This document shows, piece by piece, positions 41,916 through 51,267 of a DNA stretch of 64,000 bases (position 1 is its first letter; each line of letters begins with the position of its first letter). The notes under the pieces are model-generated. The model was not told the DNA's origin. It searched no databases and saw only the letters and a list, made by a program, of their open reading frames with translations. Both the position numbers and the translations under genes were made by a program. The stretch spans positions 22,645-86,644 of the forward strand of contig JAEWMS010000052.1 of the NCBI GenBank assembly GCA_023393115.1, in the 5' to 3' direction. The stretch comes from Bacillota bacterium (lineage in GTDB: Bacteria; Bacillota; Clostridia; Acetivibrionales; DSM-1351).

Positions 41916-43496
41916 ATGGCAAGGACAAAAAACCGGGGCAATGACGACAGCAACAGTATTATACATCAGCGTGAAATATTGGATAGATACTATCGGGAAC
42001 ACGCGGACGATTTTATCAGTAAAAAAACCTATTGTGATGATGGATTTACAGGCACAGACAGCAACCGCGAGGGCTTCCAAAAGCTGATAGCTGATGTAAT
42101 GAACCGGAAAATTGATTGCGTGATTGTCAAAGACCTTTCCCGCCTATCCCGAAATTACACCGAGGCCGGAGGCTTAATTGAAAATCTGTTCGTACAAATG
42201 AATGTGCGGTTTATCAGTTTAGCCGAGGGAGTGGACAGCTACCAAAACCCGGACAGCGTTTCCAGTATCATTGTACCGATTACCAACGTAATGAATGACC
42301 ACTATTGCTACCAGATTTCGAAGAAAATCCGGCAGATGTTTGACATTAAGCGGCGCAACGGTGAATTTATCGCCCCATTCGCCCCGCATGGCTACATCAA
42401 AGACCCAAACGACAGGCATAGAATAATCGTTGACGAAGAAGCCGCCGAGGTTGTGAAAAAGATTTTCACCATGTTTTTAGACGGTATGAGCAAAAACGCG
42501 ATAGCTATGTACTGCAACGATCATGGCATTCCCACCGCTTCGGAATACAAACGGAGTAAAGGCATGGTATATAAGACACAGTTTACAACCGAAAAGCCTT
42601 TGTGGACAACGGCGGCAATCGACAAGATACTAAAAAACCGCCTGTATACGGAGATATGGTACAGGGCCGCCGCAGGGTAAAAAGCTACAAGGTGCATGAG
42701 ATTGAAAACATACCCGAAAGCGAATGGGTAATAGTCGAGAATACCCACGAGGCTATTATCGACAAGCCGACCTTTGAAAAAGTACAGCAGATGCTAAAGC
42801 GCGACACGCGCACCGCGCCCGACAAAAAACAGGTTTATCTGTTCAGCGGATTTTTACGTTGCGCCGATTGCGGCAAGGCCGTTATTCGCGGCGGCTCCGG
42901 CGGGAGTGTACGTTATTTTTGCGGTACTTACAAATTGTCGCGGACAAGATGCACTATGCACTCAATTCAGCATAACAGACTGGAGGCGGCTACATTGTAC
43001 GCGGTTCAGCAACAGGTATATTTAGCCGTTACTTATTCGGAAATGGTGTCAAACATAAACACCGCCCCGCTCAAAAAAAGCCAGTCGGCCCGGCTTGACG
43101 GATTTGGTAGCCGAAAACGAAAAAGCACTTGCTAAAATCACGCGATACAAGCAAGCACTTTATGAGGACTGGAAAGACGGTGAACTCTCGCATAGCGATT
43201 ACCGCCAAATGCGGGAGGACTACGAAAGACAGACGGCAACCATCAGCGCGGTTATTGACAATCTCAAAGCCGAGCAATCGGAAATCGAAAATGGCGTTGA
43301 TACCGAAAACCTGTTTTTAACCACGTTCAGCAAATACGAAAATATCGACAAACTGACAAGAGAAATCCTGATCGAATTAGTTGACCATATCAAGGTATAC
43401 GAGGGCGGCGATATAAGCATTAGATTTAAGTTTGCCGACGAGTACCGCAGAGTAGCGGAGTATATCGAGGCCAACAACCAAAAAGCGGCTATTTAA
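41916..43496 (+). pseudogene. Large serine recombinase, frameshifted and lacking the catalytic Ser
   Basis: Three consecutive frames encode one recombinase of about 525 residues. They cover the resolvase domain (CDDGFTGTDSNREGFQKLI, VIVKDLSRLSRNYTEAG), the recombinase domain, the zinc-ribbon (CADCGKAVIRGG with later Cys) and a C-terminal coiled coil. One base is missing at about 42651 (frame resumes as GDMVQGRRRVKSYK), and one base is extra at about 43098 (frame resumes as TDLVAENEKALAK). The first strand with the nucleophilic Y-x-R-L-S is also gone: the frame begins MARTKNRGNDDSNSI. The protein cannot be active. A GAGGAGG site precedes the start. Confidence 0.85.
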
Positions 43497-43701
43497 CAGC
43501 GTTTACCGCTCCTTTCAAAAGGCAGTTTGTGTTCCTAATATAACTCAAGCATATGGAATGACTAACAACTAATTAACAAATTGTAAATAATAAAGTATTT
43601 TTAAAAATGTGTTGAACCTGACGTTTAGTATTGGTAAAATACTTATTGTTATTACAAATGCATATTAATTCAAACTATGTAGAAGAAAAGGAGAGTTGCG
43701 C

Positions 43702-44643
43702 GTGGGGTTGTTCAGTGCAAACTACAATAAACCAGGGCCCGGAGTTGACAAGGATGCTCCTCCAAAGCCGAGATTTTTTATTTTTTTTGAGGTTCTTAAG
43801 CGTAAGTTCTGGCATTTGATCAGGGTTAACCTGATGTCTGTTTTATTTAATATTCCTGCATTAATATTAGCACTTGTTGTATCCTCAATCTATTTACAAA
43901 AAGTACAGTATGACGGAGGAATAGGTGACTTTTATATCAGATTCTTTTTGGCTGCTATAATGACATTAATACCGGTAATTACACTGGGGCCCGTACAGGC
44001 AGGTATTACCTATATTCTTAGAAACTATTCCAGAGAAGAACATTCTTTCATATGGTGGGACTTTAAGGAAAACTTTCGTAAGAACTTTAAACAGGGTATG
44101 CTGATTACAGTAATTGATATAGTTATCATGTATATCCTTGGTATAGCTATTAATTTCTATACTTCTCAAAGCGGGTTACTTGCCACCGCTGCAACATCCT
44201 TTGTAGTTCTATCACTGGTAATTTTTATGATAATGCATTTATATATTTATCCGATGTTGGTTACAGTTCATTTGAGTATTAAGGATCTTTACAAAAACGC
44301 GTTTATTTTTTCCATACTCAAGCTAATTCCAAACATACTGTTTCTCATATTAAACCTTGCAGTAGCATATCTGGCGTTTTATTTCATAATAGCCGGAATA
44401 ATCCTGTATATACTGATACTGCCATGTTTCATAGGTTTAATGAACAACTTCTATGTCAATCCTATAATAAAAAAATATGTTATAACTGAAGCTGAATCAA
44501 AAGAAACGGAAGAATCAGACGAGGAAGACGAGGAAGACGACGGTGAAAGCTTCTATAAAAAGGATTATAAGGAAGATGATAGCACTTTAGAATTAGATTC
44601 CGATAACAAAACAGATTCCGAGGAAGATACTGACAATAATTAA
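43702..44643 (+). CDS. DUF624 (YesL-like) membrane protein
   Basis: A 313-residue protein with an N-terminal FFxFFEVLKRKFWHLIRVNLMSVLF motif, about six helices, the conserved GPVQAGITYILRNYSREEHSFIWWDF, and a C-terminal tail of about 55 residues that is strongly acidic (Glu/Asp repeats). DUF624 proteins of the YesL type often accompany carbohydrate ABC importers, but none is here. AAGGAG at 43688-43693 supports GTG 43702. The normal host base composition resumes at this gene. Confidence 0.85.
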   Translation: MGLFSANYNKPGPGVDKDAPPKPRFFIFFEVLKRKFWHLIRVNLMSVLFNIPALILALVVSSIYLQKVQYDGGIGDFYIRFFLAAIMTLIPVITLGPVQAGITYILRNYSREEHSFIWWDFKENFRKNFKQGMLITVIDIVIMYILGIAINFYTSQSGLLATAATSFVVLSLVIFMIMHLYIYPMLVTVHLSIKDLYKNAFIFSILKLIPNILFLILNLAVAYLAFYFIIAGIILYILILPCFIGLMNNFYVNPIIKKYVITEAESKETEESDEEDEEDDGESFYKKDYKEDDSTLELDSDNKTDSEEDTDNN

Positions 44644-44688
44644 TATACTATATACAACATAAAATTAAAATTGATAACAATGAATTAC

Positions 44689-44720
44689 AGAACCTGACCT
44701 ATAGTTGGGTTCTTTTCTTT
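44689..44720 (+). terminator. Terminator of the DUF624 gene
   Basis: AGAACC (44689-44694) pairs with GGTTCT (44708-44713), followed by a T-rich run. Confidence 0.75.
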
Positions 44721-44807
44721 TACAAATGAATTCCTTTCCGGTGAGGACATTGTAAAGCAATCCGGATATTTCACTCGTTAATCGTAAATCCGCTAAGTAA
44801 AATCATT

Positions 44808-44849
44808 AAAGGGTCATACGTACCAGTTTTTTGGTTTGTTTGACCCTTT
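44808..44849 (-). terminator. Terminator-like hairpin of the dap operon
   Basis: AAAGGGTCA pairs with TGACCCTTT across a 24-nt loop; it lies just downstream of the ACT gene on the minus strand. Confidence 0.6.
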
Positions 44850-44874
44850 GTTGATAAAGCGGTTATTAATTCTA

Positions 44875-45345
44875 TTATATCAAGAACTCCTTTTTTATAG
44901 CTGAGATAGTTTTATCGGTATCCTTATCATAAATAAGGAACGATATATCTACCTCCGAGGTTGTAACAAGTTTAACATCCACTTCGTTAGCCGCAAGAAG
45001 TCTGAACAACCTGGCGGCAACTCCGGGAATTTCCTTCATGGCTTCTCCGAATACACTTATTTTTGTGCTGTCGGAATCTATACCTACTCTTAGGTTTGGA
45101 ACAGAGTTTCTGTATGCATTGAGCAGAGATATTACTTTTGTTATATTATCTGCCGGCATGCTGAAGGAAATATTTATTTTTCCTTTATATGGAGGGGATT
45201 GGCTAATCATATCAATATTTATATTTTCATCTGCAATTTTACTGAAAATACTAGATATCAGCAGCATATCATTGGGAAGATTATCTACTGTCACCATTGC
45301 TACATTGTACAGGGTACACATACTTGTAACCGAATTATTAGACAT
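44875..45345 (-). CDS. Free-standing aspartokinase-type ACT-domain protein
   Basis: A 156-residue protein made of two ACT domains with no kinase domain. The first runs about 13-78 (NVAMVTVDNLPN, INIDMISQSPP) and the second about 88-153. The second matches the C-terminus of aspartate kinases (KISVFGEAMKEIPGVAARLFRLLAANEVDVKLVTTSEVDISFLI). Such domains bind lysine or threonine. It is the third gene of the dapA-dapB operon, 41 bp after dapB, so a role as a lysine sensor acting on LysC or other pathway enzymes is likely but unproven. Confidence 0.82.
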   Translation of the reverse strand: MSNNSVTSMCTLYNVAMVTVDNLPNDMLLISSIFSKIADENINIDMISQSPPYKGKINISFSMPADNITKVISLLNAYRNSVPNLRVGIDSDSTKISVFGEAMKEIPGVAARLFRLLAANEVDVKLVTTSEVDISFLIYDKDTDKTISAIKKEFLI

Positions 45346-45385
45346 AAGAATTCCCTCCTATAAAAATATTAAATTCACAATAAAA

Positions 45386-46150
45386 CTAATTTATTTCGGC
45401 AATGAGATCTGTCATGGAATAAAGTCCAGGCGCCTTATCCCAAAGGAATAGCGAAGCCTTCAGAGCACCTACGCCAAAAATTTCCTTTGACGTTGCAGTG
45501 TGATTTATTTCAATGATTTCATCATTACCTGCAAATATAACTGAGTGATCGCCAACGATTGTACCTCCGCGAACAGCATGAATACCAATCTCCTGCTTAC
45601 CGCGTTTCTTCATTCTGGAATGTCTGTCATAGGTGTATTCACACTTTTCCTCAAGAGTTTCATTAATGGCTTCGGCTATTGCTAAAGCTGTTCCACTTGG
45701 TGCATCAATTTTCTGGTTATGATGCTTTTCGACAATTTCAATATCAAACTGTCCTTCAAGTATCTTAGCTGCCTTTTTAACAAGGTCAATAAGTAAATTT
45801 ACCCCAAGGGACATATTAGCCGAGTAAAATACCGGAATATTTCTAGAAACCTCTTTTTTCAAAACATTAATTTGTTCACTAGAGAGTCCGGTGGTACAAA
45901 CTATAACAGGGATTTTTCTTTCCTGGGCAAATTCTATCAAACCGCCGAAGGCTTTGGGGTTTGAAAAGTCTATAATAACATCTACCTTGACATTGCAATC
46001 CCGTAAAGAAGTAAAAACAGGGTAGGGGTTATTTATATTATTATTTATGTCAGATCCTGCAGCAATTTTTAAACCGTCGAAATTTTCAGCCAGCCTGGTA
46101 ATTACCTGGCCCATTTTGCCATTACAACCGCTAAGTAAAACATTAATCAT
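45386..46150 (-). CDS. dapB: 4-hydroxy-tetrahydrodipicolinate reductase
   Basis: A 254-residue enzyme. It has an N-terminal dinucleotide-binding GCNGKMGQVI, DVIIDFSNPKAF, the catalytic loop EKHHNQKIDAPSGTAL with the conserved His and Lys, and a C-terminal H-S/T-A-T-S-x-x-F-G-x-G-A-L segment. It reduces 4-hydroxy-tetrahydrodipicolinate with NAD(P)H in lysine and diaminopimelate synthesis. ATG 46150 is preferred over GTG 46159 because AGGA precedes it at proper spacing. It is 108 bp downstream of dapA under the lysine riboswitch. Confidence 0.93.
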   Translation of the reverse strand: MINVLLSGCNGKMGQVITRLAENFDGLKIAAGSDINNNINNPYPVFTSLRDCNVKVDVIIDFSNPKAFGGLIEFAQERKIPVIVCTTGLSSEQINVLKKEVSRNIPVFYSANMSLGVNLLIDLVKKAAKILEGQFDIEIVEKHHNQKIDAPSGTALAIAEAINETLEEKCEYTYDRHSRMKKRGKQEIGIHAVRGGTIVGDHSVIFAGNDEIIEINHTATSKEIFGVGALKASLFLWDKAPGLYSMTDLIAEIN

Positions 46151-46257
46151 TTGTATCACATCCTAATCATTTTTATCAAGATAGCTTTGTTATAAGTATA
46201 TCATTTATAAATAGGTTAAATAACATTATTATTACATTGTTGCCTGCTACTGTTAAA

Positions 46258-47139
46258 TTAAGACAACAATCCGTATTTTTTCAGTTCGTTTCTTAATATG
46301 TCCAGGTTTTTTTCGGACATATCTATCAAAGGCAATCTACAGCTGCCTACATTCATGCCCAGAAGATTCATGGCAGCTTTTATGGGAATAGGACTTACTT
46401 CAATAAACAGAGCTTTAATAAGGTCAAGGGTCTTCAACTGGAGCTTTCTACTGGCCTCAACATCTCCTGCAAGGTACTTGACTACAATGTCATGAGTGTC
46501 TTTTGGAATGATATTGGCCATTACTGAAATAACTCCCTTTGCACCTAATGAAAGGAAGGGAACAATCGCTCCGTCTTCTCCAGAATATACAGTAAAATCT
46601 TCTCCGCATAGATTAACAATATCTCCAACCTGCGAAAGATTACACTCTTTTATGGCAACTATATTATCGATTTCAGACAAGGCCTTAATGGTTTCAGGAG
46701 ATATGTTCAGATTTGTTCTGGAAGGAACATTATATAATATCGCCGGAATACTTATGCTGTTGGCAATTAGCTTAAAATGCTCATAAAGGCCCTTTTGTGT
46801 GGTCTTATTGTAATAGGGAGTAACAGTTAAAATAGCATCTGCTCCGACTTCCTGTGCGTATTTGCTAAGCTCAATAGCATGAACTGTGTGATTGCTTCCT
46901 GTGCCGGCTATAACCGGAACTCTACCGTTTACCTTCTCAACAGTAAATTTAATGGCAGCCTTATGCTCATTGTCGTACATTGTGGATGCTTCACCTGTTG
47001 TGCCTGCAATAATTATGGCATCAGTGCCTTCCTTAATCTGATACTCAATTAATTCAGAAAGTTTATTGTAGTCTGTACCGTCATTTGTAAACGGAGTAAC
47101 AATTGCAACGCCTGATCCTGTAAAAATTGGTTTTCTCAT
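46258..47139 (-). CDS. dapA: 4-hydroxy-tetrahydrodipicolinate synthase
   Basis: A 293-residue TIM-barrel aldolase. Key motifs are GTTGEAST, TPYYNKTTQKGLYEHF, YNVPSRT with the catalytic Tyr, and the Schiff-base lysine in IVAIKECN. It condenses pyruvate with aspartate semialdehyde, the first committed step to lysine and diaminopimelate. The start at 47139 is fixed by GGAGGTTAATATG, the end of dispersed leader copy 4. Upstream lies a lysine riboswitch with its own terminator, so transcription falls when lysine is plentiful. Confidence 0.95.
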   Translation of the reverse strand: MRKPIFTGSGVAIVTPFTNDGTDYNKLSELIEYQIKEGTDAIIIAGTTGEASTMYDNEHKAAIKFTVEKVNGRVPVIAGTGSNHTVHAIELSKYAQEVGADAILTVTPYYNKTTQKGLYEHFKLIANSISIPAILYNVPSRTNLNISPETIKALSEIDNIVAIKECNLSQVGDIVNLCGEDFTVYSGEDGAIVPFLSLGAKGVISVMANIIPKDTHDIVVKYLAGDVEASRKLQLKTLDLIKALFIEVSPIPIKAAMNLLGMNVGSCRLPLIDMSEKNLDILRNELKKYGLLS

Positions 47140-47184
47140 ATTAACCTCCATGAGCCACCATTGTGGCCACAAAATTTAATGAAA
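47137..47184 (-). repeat. Dispersed leader element, copy 4 (dapA)
   Basis: On the minus strand: TTTCATTAAATTTTGTGGCC, then ACAATGGTGGCTCAT, then GGAGGTTAATATG at the dapA start codon. It begins right after the T-run of the riboswitch terminator. Confidence 0.75.
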
Positions 47185-47185
47185 T

Positions 47186-47420
47186 AAAAAACGTTGGCGT
47201 AAGCCAACGTCTGTTTGATACATCATATCCTGAATTTGTAATAAACAGATAGCGCTCCACCACATCATTATGATGACAATCTTAAGGCTCTTAACCTTAA
47301 AACCAGGCAATACATTTTGTTGGGAAGTATTTACCTTCGGCGTTTTTTCCTTTCACTGCAAATCATGAGACCCCAAAAATCTTCTTTGCAGATACTAATA
47401 AAATACGCACCTCTATCTCA
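47186..47420 (-). promoter_or_regulatory. Lysine riboswitch (L box) with terminator
   Basis: The minus strand shows the conserved L-box core in order: AGAGGTGCG near 47414-47406, AGTA, GGGGTCTCATG, TGAAAGGAAAAAACGCCGAAG, and GTGGTGGAGCGCTATC near 47265-47250. The terminator ACGTTGGC/GCCAACGT (47191-47210) is followed by a T-run. Lysine binding is expected to stabilise the terminator and shut off dapA-dapB-ACT. Confidence 0.93.
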
Positions 47421-47439
47421 AGCAATATTTATTTTTTCT

Positions 47440-47468
47440 ATCATATCATTGGTAAATAATTGTGTCAA
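47440..47468 (-). promoter_or_regulatory. Sigma-A promoter of the dapA operon
   Basis: On the minus strand TTGACA (47468-47463), a 17-bp spacer and TATGAT (47445-47440), with transcription entering the L box about 20 bp later. Confidence 0.85.
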
Positions 47469-47661
47469 ATACTTTTACAACAGAATTAGTTAATTCCAGT
47501 TCAACTCATTAATTTATGTTTAGTCCATGTACTTATATTATATGTTTATTATATGCTCGATATTTCAATTCTGTTACATTTTTTCTTTCAGGCAGGATGT
47601 ATAATGTATCATGTCGAAACAAGCAAAGAAAAATGACGAAACTACAAGGAGTTTGTTACTA

Positions 47662-49320
47662 ATGAAGAAATTTTGCTTATTTATAAGCATGGTATTAATT
47701 ATTACAATGTTTTCAGGTATCAATAGTTTTAATGTTTATGCTGCAGCAAATCCAACCATAAAAATAGGCTTGTATTATGGTTCTAAAGCTCAGAGTCAGA
47801 TAATTATCAGTGCAGATAAAGGGGTTTCATATATTGCTTATGACCCGGCTGCAAACTCTGAAATCCCAATATTAACCTCAAGCCCGGGTCAAAATATTAA
47901 TATAATTAAAGACAGTTACTTTTCTGAAAGCGGAGCAAAGCTCCCAGCTGTTGCTGAAACCGAAAATCCGACAGTAGGAACATATCATCTGAAATTGAAA
48001 AAGATCTATAATTCTTATAACGAAGCAGTAAAAGATGTTAATACATATAAGCAGAAGGGAATCAAGGCCTATCCTGTTTACACTGATACAGGCTGGAATG
48101 TATGGACCGGATTCTATATCGACCAGAAAGCAGCAAATTCTGATATTGCAGAAACTATAAAAAAGCTTGGACAAATGGAATGTACTGTTGTTGAAAAGTC
48201 TGATACAAGGATATATGGAGTAGACAGAATTACCGGTGATACTATATTTATGTTTGCTTCGGAACAGAAGCTGCTGCGAGGAAAGCCGGTGGAAGGAGGA
48301 ACTGTTAAAATTGGAACAGACAAGTTCAATACCTTTAGAGGTCAGGTAGAATTCAGAAGAATTATAGGCAGTGATATGACCATTATAAATATATTGGAGA
48401 TGGAAGAATATCTTTATGGTGTAGTCCCTAATGAAATTGAGAGTTTTTCAAACATTGAGGCAATCAAAGCTCAGGCTGTAGCCGCCAGAACTTATGCACA
48501 TCTGAATTTGACGAAATCCAACAAGTCCAATACTCATTTGAATTATGGATTTAATCTTTGCAATGATATTCACTGTCAGGTATATAGGGGGATGGGCTCA
48601 GAAAGTTCAATTGCAAATTCTGCTATCGACGAAACAAAGGACATGGTTTTGACTTATGAAGGAAAAATGATCGAAGCAGTTTACTCAGCTTCCAGTGGTG
48701 GACAGACAGAAGATGCTTCAAATGTATGGAACGGAGCACCATATCTGAAAAGTGTAGAGGATAAGTATGAATCAGGGAAGTCACCTAAATATAATTGGAC
48801 GTTGACGTTTACTGCCGATGAAATCAGCCAGAAGTTGAAAAACTTCAACATAGGCGATGTTACCAGTATTGAAATTACCAAGCTGTCCGAGGCTGGAAGG
48901 CCAATTGAATTAATCGTAAAAGGTACATTGATACCTGAGGGAATAAAATTTACAAAGGATGGCTGCCGAACCTTTTTAGGACTTTACAGTCAATGGTATA
49001 CAATTTCCACTAATACAGACATCAATGTAATAGTTGACGGCAAGGAAGAAAAGAAACAGCTGGGACAAATGACAATAATTACAGCCGATGGTGAAACAAA
49101 GGTTACAGACCCAAACCAGAAGGTAACGGTAGTAGATGCTGAAGGAAAATCCACAGTCTTATCATCTGTACCGACAGAATATACATTCACAGGCAGGGGT
49201 TATGGTCATGCGGTTGGTATGAGTCAGGAAGGAGCAAAGGGCATGGCAAATGCCGGCTTCACATTTGATCAGATACTAATGCATTATTATACAGGAGCAA
49301 AAATTGAGATTATGAAATAG
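47662..49320 (+). CDS. SpoIID/LytB domain protein
   Basis: About 552 residues. It has a signal peptide at MKKFCLFISMVLIITMFSG, an N-terminal region of the LytB type with SPOR-like segments (GTYHLKLKKIYNSYNEA), and the SpoIID domain from about 270 to the end. That domain carries the conserved LEMEEYLYGVVPNEI, AIKAQAVAARTYA, SASSGGQTEDASNVWNG and GRGYGHAVGMSQEGA. SpoIID enzymes are lytic transglycosylases that act on denuded peptidoglycan during engulfment; vegetative LytB homologues also exist. ATG 47662 follows AAGGAG and begins the signal peptide; ATG 47611 is in frame but sits next to a TATAAT. Confidence 0.88.
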   Translation: MKKFCLFISMVLIITMFSGINSFNVYAAANPTIKIGLYYGSKAQSQIIISADKGVSYIAYDPAANSEIPILTSSPGQNINIIKDSYFSESGAKLPAVAETENPTVGTYHLKLKKIYNSYNEAVKDVNTYKQKGIKAYPVYTDTGWNVWTGFYIDQKAANSDIAETIKKLGQMECTVVEKSDTRIYGVDRITGDTIFMFASEQKLLRGKPVEGGTVKIGTDKFNTFRGQVEFRRIIGSDMTIINILEMEEYLYGVVPNEIESFSNIEAIKAQAVAARTYAHLNLTKSNKSNTHLNYGFNLCNDIHCQVYRGMGSESSIANSAIDETKDMVLTYEGKMIEAVYSASSGGQTEDASNVWNGAPYLKSVEDKYESGKSPKYNWTLTFTADEISQKLKNFNIGDVTSIEITKLSEAGRPIELIVKGTLIPEGIKFTKDGCRTFLGLYSQWYTISTNTDINVIVDGKEEKKQLGQMTIITADGETKVTDPNQKVTVVDAEGKSTVLSSVPTEYTFTGRGYGHAVGMSQEGAKGMANAGFTFDQILMHYYTGAKIEIMK

Positions 49321-49355
49321 AAAATACTTCCGGCACAATACTTTAATTGTAAATA

Positions 49356-49390
49356 AAAAGATGGCAGATATTCTTTATCCACCATCTTTT
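49356..49390. terminator. Bidirectional terminator
   Basis: AAAAGATGG pairs with CCATCTTTT (49382-49390) and T/A runs flank it; it separates the convergent SpoIID-like and lysC genes. Confidence 0.8.
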
Positions 49391-49450
49391 ATTTTTTATG
49401 TTTTAATTAAATTAGCTTTTGGGTTGGCTTATCTGCCAACTCTCCGGGAA

Positions 49451-50806
49451 TTATTTATGAAAAAATTCATTATAGAGTGAAATAACAGCTTTATTGGATT
49501 CGTCCTCTTTTACCGCAAACATCATGGTTATTTCTGAAGATCCCTGGTTTATCATTTCAAGGCTTATGGATGCCTTGGCCAACGCGGATGTAGCTCTGGC
49601 AGCAGTTCCAACAGTATTTTTCATACCTTCTCCGACTATAATTACTATTGCAAGGTTATGATCTATAGATACATCGTCACACCCAAGTTCATTTTTAATT
49701 CGTTCCAGTATTTTTTGTTCAACTTCTGGTGTTTTGAACTGGTTCTGTTTTAAAATAACAGAAATATTATCAATACCCGAAGGAGTGTGCTCATAGGATA
49801 TACCTTCTTCCTCCAGAATCTGAAGAAGCTTTCTGCCGAAACCAATCTCCCTGTTCATCATGAACTTGCTTACATATATACAGCAGAATCCGGAATCACT
49901 AGCTATACCAACAACATGATTGGGGGTTATATCTCTTTTAAGTACTATTTTGGTTCCCGGAGCTGTAGGGTTATTTGTATTCTTGATGTTAACAGGAACA
50001 CCTGCCATGAATACCGGAACAAGCGTATCTTCATGTAATACCGAGAAGCCGGCATAGGAAAGCTCTCTCATTTCTCTATAAGTAAGCTCGGATATAGCTG
50101 CAGGTTTGTGTACAAGTCCTGGATGTGCTGCATACACGGCGTCAACGTCTGTGAAGTTTTCATATAAATCAACTTTCAGTGCTGCAGCAAGTATTGAACC
50201 GGTTATATCGGAACCTCCACGAGGAAAAGTAGCAACCTTACCTTCTAAGGTGTATCCAAAGAAGCCCGGGAAAATAATAATTCCATCATAGTTATTAAGC
50301 TTTTTAAGATTCTCAAAGGATTCAGGTAAAACCTGGGCATTTCCAAACTCGCTGCTCATTAATAAGCCCGCTTGTTTTGGACTGATATAGTGAGCTTTTT
50401 TACCGATACTATTGAGGTAAGCAGCAACTAATTTGGCACTGTTATCCTCTCCGGCTGCTTTCATAGCATCCATGAACATTCCCGGATGACTTGTATCAAG
50501 CTTAACTCTTTCTTCAAGATCTTTTCTTATTTCTTCAATAATACTGCCATCCAGCTTCAGGTCGTCAGCGATATCCTTGAATCTTTTAACAACTGCCGCT
50601 AACTCTGCAGAGGAATCACCGGTTTCCAACTGTTTGTTCGCACATGCGATCAACAAGTCAGTAACTTTTGTATCCTGTTTATCTCTTTTGCCGGGTGCAG
50701 ATACTACAATAATTCTTCTGTCACTATCTGATAGAACAATATCGCAAACCTTTTTTATCTGTTCAGCATTAGCAAGTGATGTTCCGCCAAATTTTGCTAC
50801 TTTCAT
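49451..50806 (-). CDS. lysC: Aspartate kinase
   Basis: A 451-residue enzyme. It opens MKVAKFGGTSLA, the kinase Lys/Gly motif, with further kinase motifs GRGGSD-like (FPRGGSDITGS) and FTDVDAVYAAHP. Two C-terminal ACT domains (about 310-451) include NISVILKQNQF and the EMINQGSSEITMMFAVKE effector site. It phosphorylates aspartate, the entry step to lysine, threonine and methionine. GGAGGAAGC sets ATG 50806. It is not in the dap operon, and its long upstream region lacks an L box. Confidence 0.93.
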   Translation of the reverse strand: MKVAKFGGTSLANAEQIKKVCDIVLSDSDRRIIVVSAPGKRDKQDTKVTDLLIACANKQLETGDSSAELAAVVKRFKDIADDLKLDGSIIEEIRKDLEERVKLDTSHPGMFMDAMKAAGEDNSAKLVAAYLNSIGKKAHYISPKQAGLLMSSEFGNAQVLPESFENLKKLNNYDGIIIFPGFFGYTLEGKVATFPRGGSDITGSILAAALKVDLYENFTDVDAVYAAHPGLVHKPAAISELTYREMRELSYAGFSVLHEDTLVPVFMAGVPVNIKNTNNPTAPGTKIVLKRDITPNHVVGIASDSGFCCIYVSKFMMNREIGFGRKLLQILEEEGISYEHTPSGIDNISVILKQNQFKTPEVEQKILERIKNELGCDDVSIDHNLAIVIIVGEGMKNTVGTAARATSALAKASISLEMINQGSSEITMMFAVKEDESNKAVISLYNEFFHK

Positions 50807-51267
50807 GTTGCTTCCTCCATCCATAATAACTTATAGTATTTTATACTTGACAGGAGCTATCAAAATAGTGTGCCGGTCATATAAGAAATATCAAAAAGCT
50901 ATAATAAGCAGCCGACCATGGGCCGGCTTTAGTTTTAGCTTTTATCTGCACTTTTAACTATAATTAGATATCTCCCGGTATTTTCTTACGGGAATCTTAA
51001 TGTATAAGCTTTATTACTCAAATAAGTACAACTAAGCTCTCTCAAGCTAGTTAAGTGCGGTAAGGATGCTCCCGGATTGCTATTGAACTGCAGGGATTTT
51101 TCGCCTTTTTATATCTCATAAATTATACAAAAAAACATTATATATGGCAATAAGTATTTGTAATATAAGTAATTATAATGTATGATATTTATTGTTTAAT
51201 TGATACAGGTTAAGACTTATACTATTACATATACTAACAAATATGCATTAGCTTTGGAGGATTTTTT
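50807..51267. other. Divergent lysC/queA region with hairpins
   Basis: About 460 bp without a gene. Hairpins: AGCCG/CGGCT near 50912-50931, a CCCGGTA/TACGGG pair near 50974-50992, and ACTAAGCT/AGCTAGT near 51029-51051. They may form a structured leader for lysC on the minus strand, but no L box, T box or SAM-box signature is present. The queA ribosome site GGAGG is at 51257-51261. Confidence 0.5.

Noticed and set aside
50807..51267. L box or T box upstream of lysC
   Set aside because: Neither the AGAGGTGCG core nor a GGGTGG-ACCGCG T-box element is present on the minus strand.
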